This document shows positions 36,028 to 51,425 of a stretch of DNA of 64,000 nucleotides, in pieces. Each line of letters begins with the position of its first letter. Position 1 is the first letter of the stretch. This stretch comes from Neodiprion pinetum. Its lineage: Eukaryota; Arthropoda; Insecta; Hymenoptera; Diprionidae. The translations under genes were made by a program, and so were the position numbers. The notes beneath the pieces are model-generated. The model ran no database searches. It had not been told where the DNA came from and saw nothing but the letters and a program-made list of their open reading frames with translations. The DNA lies in contig NC_060236.1 in assembly GCF_021155775.2 (NCBI RefSeq), forward strand, positions 1,541,001 to 1,605,000, written 5' to 3'.

Positions 36028-38356
36028 GTAAGCTTTGATAACGTATAGAAAGGCTGCGCATGGTTGAATTGAGCATTACACGGTGTTCGGTGGTCCTGAA
36101 GGACCTTGAAGTCCTGGAAACGTCCCTCAATGACAAATGACAAATCCCCTCTGCATTCGTGTATTTTTATTTTTCCTCAACGTCCTTGAATGGCCTGAAA
36201 ATGTCCTTGGAATTCGTTACGGATTTTTTACCGGATACCACCATGGTTTGGATTTTGGTGAAACGCCTTTCCAGTCTCGCGGTCATTCGGCGAGCAAACT
36301 CAGATCGAACAACAAAGCGCGAGCCAAGGAGAACCCGAGCTAGGCTAAGGGCAGACCGTTTATCCTCAGGTTAGTTAGTCGGGGTTACAGTTACCAGGGC
36401 AATCGACCCAACACGCTGGACGTCCGGTATCGCGTGTGGCCTACGCCTCCGTAGCTATTAGCCAGAAACTACAGCAGTTGATTGGTTCTGCAGCTTTTTC
36501 ACCGACTCCTCGAAGGGTTGATAAATCTATAATAATTCCGAGGTATCAAGTGTTTTATCAGCGGGCAAAAGCCAGCTACGGTAATTCAGAATAACGACTT
36601 CTGATGATTCGGTTCCACGGAGATGAAAATTGCACTCGCACACGGTGTTTTTATTTGAATTCGCCTGCGCAGCGGGGGCGTAATTTTGCTTACCTCACCT
36701 CGACTACTCAACATACTTTGTTGATATATAAGTGAAGTGAAGCTCATTTGTAGGCCCTTTGCGCCGTCTGCTTCTCCTTCTCATTATGCATTGCACATGA
36801 GAAAACTTGGAGTCTGTACCTGCTCTGCGCTAGAGTCTTTTCTCTCTCTCTCTCTCTCTCGTCTTCGCTACTCTACACGCGGTCGGTACTCTCCGTCTCC
36901 CGTTCTCTCGTCGACGCGGCTGCTTCTTTATAAACTTTTAATGATGCCGAAGCCTAAATCGAAAGGTGCGCACCCCGCGCGCTACGTAAAATTACCAAGC
37001 ATCGTCTATCGAATATCAATACATTTGGTTATTGGCTGCACTGCTCTCTGACTTTTCTCCTCAACGCCGCGAACACGGACCAACTTCTCCCAAAATTACC
37101 TCGTTGACCCACCCCTCCTTTTTCCTTCCAGCCTCCTTTCCACCTCAAACCAATCCAGATATTCGAAATTTTTGCACAGGTATAAGAAATACTACCTCGA
37201 CCATTTGCACAAAGTCATTCGTCGTTCGCGCTCAACTGACCAAGTACACAAAGTTCAGCTGATGTGAGTCAAAGTTACACGAGTCATTCACAGCTGGTAA
37301 TATCAGTCCATACACGAATCGATTGCTTAGATATTTGACTCTAGTGCATCCGCAGGATGTGCCGCTATTTCCCTGCGGAAAGAAACATCCAGCAATAAGT
37401 ACCCACCACCGTTACGTAGTTTCACCGTTCAATTGTAATCATAAACATCATTTGGGTTAATTTGTAGATACTATCGGTGGGGTCAGCGTATATCCAAACA
37501 CTCCCCTTGAAACGGTCTTTCCTACCATTTACTGTGGGACCATTAGTTATGGTTTCTCAGGGACCCAAGGCGCGGTCAGAGTCTGAGAAAATCCATTGAA
37601 GGTGGAGGATACTTTGGGTGGCGTTGGTCACCCGGATCGGTATTAGAAAATGAAAAGGAATCGGTTCGTTCTCTTGACGGTCCACGGCACAGTCCGTAAG
37701 AATAATTGCCGGGTAGTTTGAGTCCCGTTCACCCTCTGACGCGTGATAACAACCTCTAGATGTCGAGCAGCGCTTCAGGGGCGGTAGGTAAGTGGGCGAG
37801 AACGAGGAGCGAGTAGTACCCAGCTTGGGTAGACTAGATTTATTCCAACTCTCCGAGTGAACTCATGGCCGGGGCGGTGTGTTCCGTAGTCGTAGATTAT
37901 TTCTTGACGTCAAATAAAGCAATTAGCATGTGCTCTGACCAGGGTCCGGGTCCCTGGCCCGGGTAATCTGGCCGGAGTCCCCGGCGTGTGCGACATCTTC
38001 ATCAGGACGCGAACCCCGTGTCCCTGTACTCTTCGACCCACCGCCCACCTGACCCACCGCCCGGTCACGTGACCCGCCCGCCGCCACCCCAGAGACAAGG
38101 GGCGCACATGACACGGGCTGCGCCCCCGACTAAGAAGCGAGCCTGTGTGGGTTGAGCGTCAACCACCACCACGTTGGTATACAGTGTACACTTCCAAGGG
38201 AAATTTAACAAAGGCTGACCTCAGCGCAGGTAATGAATGTTATATAACCCTTTTAATGCCTTGCGCCTCTTAGATTTTTCAGAGGGACGGGGATCCCTCT
38301 ATCCCTCTCTCTCTCTCCCTCTCTCTCGTTCTCGGGTTCCGTCAAAACCTCCGCAG
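36028..38356. other. probable intronic sequence
   Basis: Contains the 36350-36388 piece similar to 8814-8850, a CT repeat (36840-36861) and a loose series of GTCCTTGAA-like words around 36090-36220. Otherwise unremarkable. Confidence 0.5.
36350..36388 (+). repeat. short match to the GC-rich block at 8814-8850
   Basis: GGTTAGTTAGTCGGGGTTAC matches GGTTAGTTGGTCGGGGCTAC at 18 of 20 positions, and the preceding AGACCGTTTA resembles GGACCGTCTA. It suggests a dispersed repeat family of which only a scrap is left here. Confidence 0.4.
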
Positions 38357-38406
38357 CCGAGTGGGTTCCGCGCTCAAGAGAAGCGGTAGAGCCTCCGGGG
38401 CTGCAG
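38357..38406 (+). other. weak candidate 50-nt exon
   Basis: A CT-rich tract and CAAAACCTCCGCAG acceptor precede it, and CTGCAG/GTAATT follows. Two frames are open: one reads EWVPRSREAVEPPGLQ (phase 1 to 0), the other is phase 2 to 1. It has a stop in the phase that would follow 35981-36027, so it cannot be spliced directly to that exon. Confidence 0.2.
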
Positions 38407-39378
38407 GTAATTATGTGGCGGACGTAAATTAAGCTTGTTTAGATTGGGATTTTTATTAAGGATATACCCCCCGAGCCAAAGAGGTAGGTAAAATGACGCG
38501 CGAAATGCCGAGGGATCCGCAACCCTCGTGCCGCAGCCCTTTGCCGTTGGTATCGTAAAACCGAGAACAGTTCTCCTATCATACTGACCATCAGCGACTA
38601 CCTACGTGTACCAGACGTAGCACTTCCGCGTCTTCGGGAAGGATCATCATCGCCGAGGGTCCGTTTCATCTTCGCCACCGTCAGCCGTACGGAGACAGAT
38701 CGACACCGCCTCGGGTATGAGGCCATCCATCTTTTATCGAACACCTGACGGTTGATTCTTGCCATTCCCACGTGAAGTGGGAAAAATTTTATAAAAAAAA
38801 AACAAAAAACAAAAAAAAACCCGATGAAAAAGCGCAGCGTACCGAAGTTGGTTATAGGAATTTATAGCTCAACCTTAAACCATCCACGGTATATAATAAC
38901 GAAGCGTAATTTTAAAGCCCGAGAAACAACATGCGCCTCGGTGTTATAAATTTAAAACGCCTACCGGGTCCCCGGTGGTTTCGCGGCTCGCGTGCCTGCA
39001 TACAAAATAATCGAGAAAAAACCCGGAGACGGTACTGCAGCCTTGTGGGAAAGTATTTTTGTGGTTAACGCGGTATAATTCAGCCCGGTAATACACCAAC
39101 CCCTACCCCACATAGACACCCACCTTATATCCCTGGATCGGGGTTGGTTGATGCGTGCCCGAAAACGACTCGCTCTCTCTCCGTCTCTCGCCACCGTCTA
39201 AGGGACTAGACTCAGGTGTTCCTCGGGGTGAATAGCTTGGCATCATCGTCAGAGCCTGATCGATGTAACGCGTCCACGTCCCAATACACTTTGGTCTCAG
39301 ATCGAAGCGGAGAGCAGAATACACTTTGAGAAAATATGTTTGATTTTTTAGTCAAACCAGTCGTCTTGTCACTTTGCA
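38407..39378. other. probable intronic sequence
   Basis: Includes an A-rich patch (38793-38819). No other feature was seen. Confidence 0.5.
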
Positions 39379-39548
39379 TTAAGGGTGGGGGCTAGCTTGA
39401 ACGGTTTAAAATCATAATAATTTTTTTTTTTTTTTTATAAAACGTAACAATTTGGAACAATTTGAGTTCAAGGGCTTTGTTTGCTTTAAAAAAAGAACTC
39501 CTAAAAATAGGTATTTTTTTATACCGTCCAAACTGTAACCCCCCTTAA
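39379..39548. mobile_element. TTAA-flanked miniature inverted-repeat element
   Basis: TTAA (39379-39382 and 39545-39548) flanks a 162-bp element. Its left end GGGTGGGGGCTAGCTTGAAC is matched by the reverse complement of the right end, GGGGGGTTACAGTTTGGACGG, with small differences. It has a T-tract interior and no coding frame. TTAA target duplications are typical of piggyBac-like (and Kolobok) elements, and this would be a non-autonomous member. Confidence 0.65.
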
Positions 39549-42064
39549 GCCCCCGCCGTCCTTAAGCCGGGTTGCAGGAGAAAAAACACAACGTTCAAAC
39601 ACAGAATTGTGTCGCAAACAGGAGAAAGCTGCCAGCCGGTGGAATTATTCTGGAGTCATTTACGCAGCTGTAAACGGTCTTTTGTTGTACATACAGAGCC
39701 GAGTAGCCAACCGCGAGCAAACTGCGAATTCAGTGGCAAGCGTCAGGGGTTTGCGGAAGTGGATAGACGTTGGGGTACGGCGTAGGAGGTTTCGGGGAGT
39801 GTAGTAGGCAGTTGGAATTACAAAAATAACACTCTCCCAGCCCCTCCTGGCAGCCGGGCTGCAAGCTCTGGTACCGTAGTTAAGTAAAATTAAGCTAAAA
39901 TTTCTGACCACCACCGGACGATATATTCACCCTTTCTCTCTCCAGGCAACGCTGCGTGGCGCAGGGTGATGTGTCCGGGCGGGTATCGGGCCGCAGAAGG
40001 GGTACGTTTCACTTCACACTTGGTCTCTCTCTCTCTGGCTGCCCTTCCACCCTCGGTACCTAAGTTAAATATTTACTTTTTAATGAATATGCAAATATAA
40101 TTATTTACGCGCAATTTATACGTTTTTACACGCATCGCGCCCGCGACACTTAACACCCTCGTCCACGTCCTCGTTCCGAGTACTCGACACCCACCTCGAG
40201 TGTTTATCCTGTAAACGCGATCTCCTCGACGTGGTAGATTCTTCGGCGGTTTCTTAGACTCAAACCCCCAAAACGTAATGGCACGCGGTGAATTCGGGCC
40301 GGAAAATGCTGAGTGCCCGTATCTGCTTTGCCCGCAGCGATATCGCGAAACGTGTTTGCTGGTCGAAGAGCGTAGCCGGCTGGTGTAGGTAACGTCGGCT
40401 AGATCTTCTCCTCCAGAATGAACCTTTACGCTAATTATCTGGCTAACTGGGAAGGAGGGGGGAGGCGGCATCAAAGAACCAAAGTGTTTAGCTGCAATAT
40501 CTTTCCACGATGCTGCACATCGAGAGGAGGTCAGAAGCGGCACGGCGATATCTTCCTCGTTTCCAACCCCTCCGCGTCGCCCCCACCCCCGTTCCAACGG
40601 CCTTAATAACCTTCTCCCCATTTTCAAAACCTCACCAGACGCGTATCTCATACCTGACGCCAACGATATTTCAAAGACGTTGCAGCTGTAATGTATCATC
40701 CTCATCACTCCCAGTGTCTGATGAACCTGCCCTTGGGTTGGTAAATTGGCGGATTAACTTTCGGGCTTTAATTTCTCCAGATAATTTGGACAATTATTTT
40801 TGCACTCTGACATCGTGTCCTTCTTATTCGTCGTAGATATAAATCCGCTGTAAGAAAAAGAATCAAAAAATTTTGGAAACTGTTGGAACACACCACCAAA
40901 GTGAATGTGAAATCCAGGAAAGGCAAGTTTCGTAACGACTCGAGAGTTCCGCCTAGATCCGGAACAATTTTCCTTCAACAAATAGAACGTGTATAGGAGT
41001 TCGAACTCGCGTGGTGCAAGGTACGTATATAGGTATGTATGCGGTATAAACAGACTCGAAAGTATAGTGATCCCACCTTGAAATAGGCGTAGGGAAATAG
41101 ATTCGCAAACGTTCTATCGGATATAAATTGCGCCCATTCTCCACCCGCCCCGTGCTGTTTGACGCTCTATCCGACGTCACCCCGACATTCGTGCCTAGGA
41201 AGGATCGGTAGAATAGAACTGGTTGAAACTTTCATCACAGAAATAGCTCCTTTGACGCGATAGAAGAGGGAGAGATAGAGAGAGAGAGAGAAAGAGAGCG
41301 CGTCTCTCACGCACGCAATCCAGCCCCAAAGAGCAGCGACGCACTGAGGGGTGGAAAAGGTCCTGGCATCGTACCGGGTCCACTGGTGAGATATTTTGAC
41401 GGTCGAGTAACTCGCCTCGTTCTCAGATACGAAACTGCAGGTGAAACCATCGGCGAAAATATATTCAAAAGTTTCCAATTTGCGGTTGGCTTGAGGGCGG
41501 AGGTGGGGGGAGGGTGAGGAGATAACGCGAGTGGGGGTGGGTGGGAGGGTAGAATGGGCTCTATTATGGTAATTATATGATAAATACAACAAGGCCTGAG
41601 GCGCTGTCTTCCCCATCTTCGAGAGTCCCAGGCAGCCTGAAGTCTCTCTCTTCCATCAGTGGCAGGACTCCCGCTCTCGTCTCTCGTCTCTCACTCTTAG
41701 GCATGGCTGGCGCGGCTGGTGGTTTGGTTTAAAATACGCCTCCTCTCTCCCCGGAATGCAATTAATCTTACTCTCTGGCGAGAGGCTCGGCACAGTGCGG
41801 TGGGCGACGTGCGGGACAAGACGGAAGGAGGAATAAGAGAGGCCTGGGATCGTCGAGGAGGAAGAAGTGTTACCAACTTAATGAAGTACGACTTCTGATG
41901 CGGAGGGATGTAAAGGAAGGTGTAAAGACGCGAGAGGGCCCGGCGATGCCGCCAACAACTCCGGATCATCCGACCCTTCGGCTCGTTCTCTGCACACTCC
42001 CTCCTTTCATTCTCGCACTTACAATTAGTTGAATACCTAGCTTCGTTACCTTTCGATCTCTGAC
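39549..42064. other. probable intronic sequence
   Basis: Contains a GA repeat (41263-41298) and G-rich stretches near 41500-41540. The window's longest open frame (40073-40708, minus strand, 211 codons) lies here. It has no recognisable domain and no supporting start or splice context. Confidence 0.5.
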
Positions 42065-42656
42065 GACACAGGTCTGCAACGAAAAATCTGCACAGGCTTT
42101 TTTACACCGTTTCTTTTAGGTTTTCTCTCATGAAAGTTCCATCACGTCAGGTTCTTCCTTGAACTCGTATTTGTAGTTTCATTTAGAATGAAACTCCCGT
42201 TTAACTCGAAATCTCGTATCATATTCTTGATTCTAAAAATTCTATGCAAAAGTGATTTCTTAGTTCCATTTGATATGTATTATAGTGAGACTCGAGAATA
42301 AATACGAAGAGGGAAAGAGAAAATGGAAAGCTGAAGCGTGTTCGGAGGTGCATCAAAGAGAAGAAGAAAAGGTTTCATATGCGAAAAGAATGAAGATGGA
42401 ATATTGAATACATTCCTTAAAGAAATTGCTTGTTTAATTTTATAAGAAACATTGTTTAGTTTATTGTAATAAAATGGTAGTCTTTTCATTATTGTTTTGC
42501 TTTTATTTATCCAAGCACATTGTATTTTGCAAGCCTGTTGTACGCGATGGAGTTGAATGGAAGTCATTATTGGATTCAGCGCACTCGAAAACACAACACT
42601 TACCAAAATACATCCCATGCAGTTGAAAAAAAATATTATCGTTTGCAGACCTGTGC
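42065..42656 (-). mobile_element. inverted-ended element, 42-kb copy
   Basis: Left end ACACAGGTCTGCAACGAAAA and right end the reverse complement of GCACAGGTCTGCAAACGATA. About 590 bp. The minus strand of 42420-42650 aligns with 22440-22640 (CTGCATGGGATGT, ATCGCGTA, AAACAAT...ATAAAATTA, CAATTTCTTTA). It carries about 290 bp extra compared with the 22-kb copy. No transposase frame is present, so it is a non-autonomous element of unknown superfamily. Confidence 0.65.
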
Positions 42657-45998
<3,342 letters not shown>

Positions 45999-47034
45999 CC
46001 CCGGGGAAGATGAAAACTGGGAAAAAACAAGCTCGAGAAATTGACCGGAATGCTCTGGCATATACCAACCAACCCCGACAGCAGGGAGAAACTTCTTCGG
46101 ACGAACCAGTTTCTCATCTTCCTCTCTCTCTCTCTCTCGCTCTCTCGCTCCGTCGTCGTCGTCGTCGTTCTCCTCCTTTCCCAACGTAAACTCAACAGCG
46201 GCTGTCCGCTAATTTAATACATATTAAAAATAAAAATGAAAAAAATAAAAAAACAAACTCCCCCCTCGGCACTGAGTGAAAGAGAAAAATATATCACGAC
46301 GAAAAAAGGTACACAACGTACACCAATTAACGGATTCAAGTTCCCATCATCTGCAGGCAGTTCAAGTGCTCTAGAAACGAAACTGCGGACCTGTGGCAAG
46401 ATGTACGCGAAGCTGCCGAGGTGGTGAATGCTTGACTCGCGAGTCGACTCTGTCATTAGCTAAATCTAAGAAGCATAAAAAAAAAAAAAAAAAAAAAAAC
46501 AAACAAACAACGAACCATTCGGTGCCAAAGTTTTTAAACTCTAGTCAATACCGCACGACTCATCCCTAATACTTATCCCATTCGCTCAACTCGACTAACT
46601 GATCGCGAGAGTAACCGGGTCACGATTTCTTCTCACGTTGCACAGAGTAGAGTTGAACTAAATCCATTCGGTAGTTGAGTGTAAATTGTTGAGCGATCAG
46701 TTTTTACCCACCGCAACTCTACCGTCAATAGAAATGGGGGGAGGTTAGGGGTGGGTTACTATCTCATCAAGGTACAATCCATCAAGTTTAGACACGTGCG
46801 GCGGTGGGGAGTGGTGGTGGTGGTGGAATCGGGAGACCATTTTCTCGTCGAAGGTATACCTCGTACAACTCGTACGCAGCCTCCGGACGGAAATTGCTCT
46901 CGAGCTACCGTACGAAACACTGTACGACACGAAGACGTCACAAAGGGCTGAGAAGACGAGAGACTAGCAGCTCGCTTAGTCGATGCTTATTAGTAACCCG
47001 AGATCGTCCCGTCCATTATACATTCCGATTTCAG
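45999..47034. other. probable intronic sequence
   Basis: Includes a GTC repeat (46151-46168), an A run (46480-46499) and a GGT-rich patch (46813-46826). No supported exon before the acceptor at 47034. Confidence 0.5.
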
Positions 47035-47126
47035 GATAAACCCACCCCGCGACCCGGCGAACCTTCTGGGTTCCCCGAGGCTCACCACCGCCACCCTCGC
47101 CTCATACTCGGAGCCGTCGTCGACAT
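47035..47126 (+). CDS. candidate internal (or alternative terminal) exon
   Basis: Acceptor TACATTCCGATTTCAG ends at 47034 and donor GTAAGATT starts at 47127, enclosing 92 nt. Two frames are open. Phase 2 to 1 (contains NPPRDPANLLGSPRL) has 25 of 30 third positions G/C. It can feed 61692-61786 in the GRPGQIPGDDE frame. Phase 0 to 2 (starts DKPTPRPGEPSGFPEA) has 20 of 30 and can follow 35981-36027. If the donor is not used, that frame ends at ATG TAA immediately after the exon, giving a possible alternative C-terminus. Low-complexity Pro/Ser/Thr content fits a disordered linker. The two choices are mutually exclusive and cannot be resolved here. Confidence 0.4.
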
Positions 47127-47290
47127 GTAAGATTGAGCATTGCTGCGATGACAGCTGATTCGAGGGCGAAGGTTATGTACCGAAGCTCTCGAGTATACGA
47201 CCTATAAGCTATACCCTAGCTCGCCTAGCTGTGCATAAATATCGTGTTGCATCTCTCCAATATGCATATACGTTAAGGCGATCGTTATTT

Positions 47291-47541
47291 AGGGTGTTGA
47301 CGAGTTTTTTCCACCCTACCCCCCCAAATGGACTTCAAATAATTCAGAAAACAACTGTCTAATTTTTTTCACATTTTTATCTCAACTCTAAGATAGTCCG
47401 CTTTGTCGCCGAAGTTTCTTACGGCAATGATTACGTCAACTATCTTAGAGTTGAGGTAAAAATTTGAAAAAATTGGACAATTGTTATTGAATTATTTCAC
47501 GTTGATTTGAAGGATGGAGTGTAAAAATTTCGTAAACACCT
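47291..47541. mobile_element. foldback element, short member of the AGGGTG family
   Basis: Ends AGGGTGTTGACGAG and the reverse complement of AGGTGTTTACGAAA. Internal arms TTTTTATCTCAACTCTAAG and its near-perfect reverse complement flank a loop of about 40 bases. The TTTTTATCTCAACTCT block and the preceding CTAATTTTTTTCA are shared with the longer members at 50.7 and 53.4 kb. Non-coding. Confidence 0.65.
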
Positions 47542-50396
47542 TAAACAAGGACCAACCTAATATACAGTTTGAATTTTTATTCGTCACCTTCATCCCTCAC
47601 TTCCACTACATCTTTCTCGCTATTAATTATAAATCGTAACACGTTTGATAGACTGTTATAGTGCCGAGCTTAAATGAACGAAATCGAAACGAACGCGAAA
47701 ACCGTTTTAACTTTTTTCCTCCCCGCTACCACGCTGCGTTGCAGTCCTCGATCCTCATCAATTGCGTCGAACAAGGGAGGTTTATTTTTTCTTTTTGTTT
47801 TTCTCTCTCTCTTCTTCTTTGTCGTTAACCGCTCGATGCTCTCCTGTCTCTGATGATTCCCCGTTCTGGCACTGCAACGAGAGCAACGAGCTTCACTCCG
47901 GTACATCGTAGAGCGACAGGGGCGATTATTTGCCCCCCTGGTTTTTATATTTCACGATCGCTTTATCTCCGGTTGAGTAGCTCGCGGCGTGTAGACCGAC
48001 GGGATGATGAAACGCAGTTGACGCCGGTTATCGAGCTGTACCGTATGTGTATACATATACGTTATATACGTAGATACGTATACGTCTAACTGCCCACAGT
48101 TAGACAGTGCGCGACGTGACGTAGACTCGATTTATCGAAGCTCGACTTCACCCCGTCGCTATCTCGACGTAAACAAACCGTTTGAACCGATAGACACATA
48201 CATACCTGCTGATTAACGCTCGGAGATGAATAAGCTCGATTCGTCAAAACGCGAACGAAAAATACATGACTGCTGTGGAGGATTCGTAGCAAATCGGTGT
48301 TTTTAACGAATCGTCGCTGGGGTACCGGAGAAATCAAAAAATTGATATACGCGGATGCATGTAGCGAGGAATCGGATTTCACGTATACCTAGGAGTTGGT
48401 TCAACGGTCATCTAATTACCCGAGCACCGATCAGATTGGAAATCGATGAACGTATGCGAGGGAGGAACTCCAAGGGATGACGCGTGGTGCAATTTTTAAT
48501 CATGAAAAAAACCGAGGCACCCGCTATCATAAATCCGCACGGTAAAACTTTATCGAAAGCCAATAAAATCGGGGGACGGTGCCGGACGCTGGCTAGTTTT
48601 GACTCTCTGTAAAAGTGGCCCTACACCCACACCTACACCTACGCCCTGCTAGGGGCGGGTAGGTGGTGCAGGTGCGCGTGCATGCGTGCGGCCCTCAACA
48701 GGTGGTCACTCGGTGGGTTCATCGCGACGGGCCGGCCGGTGGTCATCCATCCATCAAGAGCTTTGTGCCGCGAGAGCGTTACACGAGGTGGGAATGAGGG
48801 AGTGGAGATAGCAGCCACGGTCAGAGGGCAGCCAGAGGGCAGTCGGCCCAACCAACACTCTCTCTCTCTCTCTCTAAATATATATACACGTGTGTGTGTG
48901 TGTGTGTGTCAGGATAACGCAGCCACCCCCGTTTCCCCGTCGTCCAAACGGCCTTTTTATCGCTCTGTAAAGCCACCCGATTACTACCTTTTATTACACC
49001 TATGTGTACAGACAGGATCGATCAAAGTATCGAAACACTCGTCGAGTCAGAGGACCGAGAGACTTTAACCTTCGGAGTGACGCACGTAATTGTTCGATCA
49101 TCGAGTAGACATTCCGGGTCTGTGAGATTGTGTGCTTTTTTCACCGTCTACCATTTCAGAACTACTCGACTTGAAAAAATTCTTTGATATTCCTCAAATA
49201 TTGTAGGATTAATCCACGTAGTTCGAACGCCTCTTCAGAAATTTTTCAATCATTTGGGTAAAGGTTTGAAGAAAATTATGGTTAAATAGTGAGCAAATCA
49301 AAACTTGAGGACAGGGTCTGACAGATCTTCTGTTTATTCTCAGAGGGTCAATTGTCAGGAATGATTTTCGACGCTTGAACTTTCGTGAGTGAGAAAAAAC
49401 TTTGAGACTCGAAAGTGAAGCCTTTGTTCCCGACTGAACTAATAACGTTAACTTTAATTAACTGAAAATCGGGACGAAAGTAGCGTATCATTTCCACTCA
49501 ACACATTTATAGGAAATATGAGATGATATTTCCCGCAAATCCAAATTAGCATGTTTCTCTCGGGCAGTAAACCCACCGGCCGGAATAATCTTCGACTTTA
49601 TTCCCTTGTTACATAACGTAATATTAAAGTGCACTGTAAGTTAAATAGCGCATAAGAGCTCAAGATCGAACTGTGAGCAGAATAACGTTTGTATTTTCGT
49701 ACTCGTATCACGATTCAAGATGAATCGAGCATTAAAAGTGAAAATTGGAAAGCCAGATACGGAAAATCCGACGTTGGATGAAAATTAGGGTCGAAACAAG
49801 GCAACCAGCCGCTGCCTCCTGTAATACAAGACCATCCAACGCTGTGGTTTGGGAGATTTTATCCATCCAGGTTGGAAGCGTGGTCTTTTTGCGGTGGCGG
49901 CGCGGTGTTCGAGAATAAAGGCTCGGGGATAAAACATTTTTAATATAATTAAGTAGAAATCCCGGGTCCCTTCTGCCCACGGCGGTCTAAGCTTGAGCTC
50001 TCCGGCTGTAAGAAGGGTTGTATTCAGCCTGCCTCCGGGGCATGTTAATGCACTCGCAGATCTTAGCACTTACACTCCAACACGCTCAACTCCTCCTCCT
50101 CCCCCACCGCCACCCCCCCCCCCCCCCCCTCTCGCCCCGGCACTGAGCCCCATCCAGCCATTTTCTCTTACTCTTAAACTACCCCGGCGCTCAGCGAACC
50201 GGGATAGGTGGCGGCGTCGCCTTCAGCCTCCAGAGAGAGCTTTCACGGAGGACGCCTTAAGTCCGGATCCTGGCTTTATACAGCGTAGCTGCTAGCCGAG
50301 AGCTGCGATTCCCGCAGAATGCAGCACAGGAAACTGTTTTCAGTCAGTTCACTCCTCCGCGATTCCATTTCACCATTCTCCGTTTCATGCCGCTCA
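47542..50396. other. probable intronic sequence
   Basis: Contains CT (48858-48875) and GT (48890-48909) repeats and a C run (50113-50130). A splice-like acceptor ends at 48912 (GTGTGTCAG), opening a frame with DNAATPVSPSSKRPFYRS. Its pyrimidine tract is replaced by a GT repeat and its donor (GTAAAG) is weak, so no exon is called. Confidence 0.5.
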
Positions 50397-50399
50397 ATA

Positions 50400-50431
<32 letters not shown>

Positions 50432-50449
50432 CATAGTATAGTATAGTAT
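50397..50449. repeat. TA dinucleotide repeat with TATAG tail
   Basis: TA units to about 50435, then ATAGTATAGTATAGTAT. Confidence 0.9.
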
Positions 50450-50743
50450 GTAAGGAAAGCAGGGAGAGTAGGAAAGAGGGCGGTTCTCGATTCAAGTATA
50501 GGCAGTTTGAAAAATTACAACTTTCTCTCTAATTAACGGGGAAAATTTTACTTCGGTGTTAATTAAATCAATCCTGATTTCCCCGACTCGGTATAAGCTG
50601 GCCACGCTTTCTCGATTATGATCAGAGCCAACTGTGTCAAAATTATACCGATCAATCTTTCACCGGATATAAATTTTCGTAATACATACGATGATTAGAC
50701 GCAAATGTAAGCGTGTAATTGCTGAATACAATATCTATGTGCT

Positions 50744-51425
50744 AGGGTGGTCCTTAAAAAGTTAATTTTTGAATTTCGACCGGCTCGCTCCCCAAATCAG
50801 CTCCAAATAATTTAAAAATAATTCCCTAATTTTTTTTCATTTTTATCTCAACTTTAACACGTGCCTCAAAGACGCTGGATTCCATTCAAGCCCTTCAGGG
50901 GCACATGAAATATACGAAACGGATTTAGATGAAATTGGGTATAGGGAGATTTCTTGGATCACTGATTACGAATTGAAACTTAAAAATTCAAAATTCAAAA
51001 TGGCGGATACAATATGACGAAGCGAAATCCAAAAGGTCATTTGATTTCGATAAAACTCGGTACCCGCAGGTTTTCGAGGTCACTGATTACAAATTTCAAC
51101 TCGAAATTACAAAATTGAAAACGGCGGATCCAATATGGCAATATCAAGTGACCTTTGGGATTCTGGTCCATCATATTGGATCCGGCAGTTTGAATTTTCA
51201 AATTTTTAACCAAAAAACACCCTATACCAAATTTCATTTGAATGCGTTCGGTAGATTTGATGCGCCCCTGAAAGGGTTGAATCCGAAAATCCACCCTCTT
51301 TGGGGCACGGTTTAGAGTTGAGTAAGACTCTAAAAAAAATGAGGAAATTTTTTTTGAATTCTGTGTAGCCGAATTGGGGGGCGACGCAGTCAAAATTCAA
51401 AAATGACCCTTTTAAGAACCACCCT
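50744..51425. mobile_element. foldback element, 682-bp member of the AGGGTG family
   Basis: The left end AGGGTGGTCCTTAAAAAGTT is repeated in inverse orientation at the right end (AGGGTGGTTCTTAAAAGGGT as reverse complement). Matching continues through TTTTTGAATTT and the TTTATCTCAACTTTAA/TTAGAGTTGAG block. Internal short repeats (GGCGGATCCAATATGG and its reverse ATATTGGATCCGGC) make the whole element near-palindromic. No coding frame. Confidence 0.75.

Noticed and set aside
40073..40708. 211-codon minus-strand open frame, the longest in the window
   Set aside because: About the length expected as the maximum by chance in 64 kb of balanced composition. No recognisable domain, no splice or promoter context.
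48913..49068. Open frame after a GT-repeat acceptor (DNAATPVSPSSKRPFYRS)
   Set aside because: The acceptor lacks a pyrimidine tract and the donor is poor. Too weak to call an exon.
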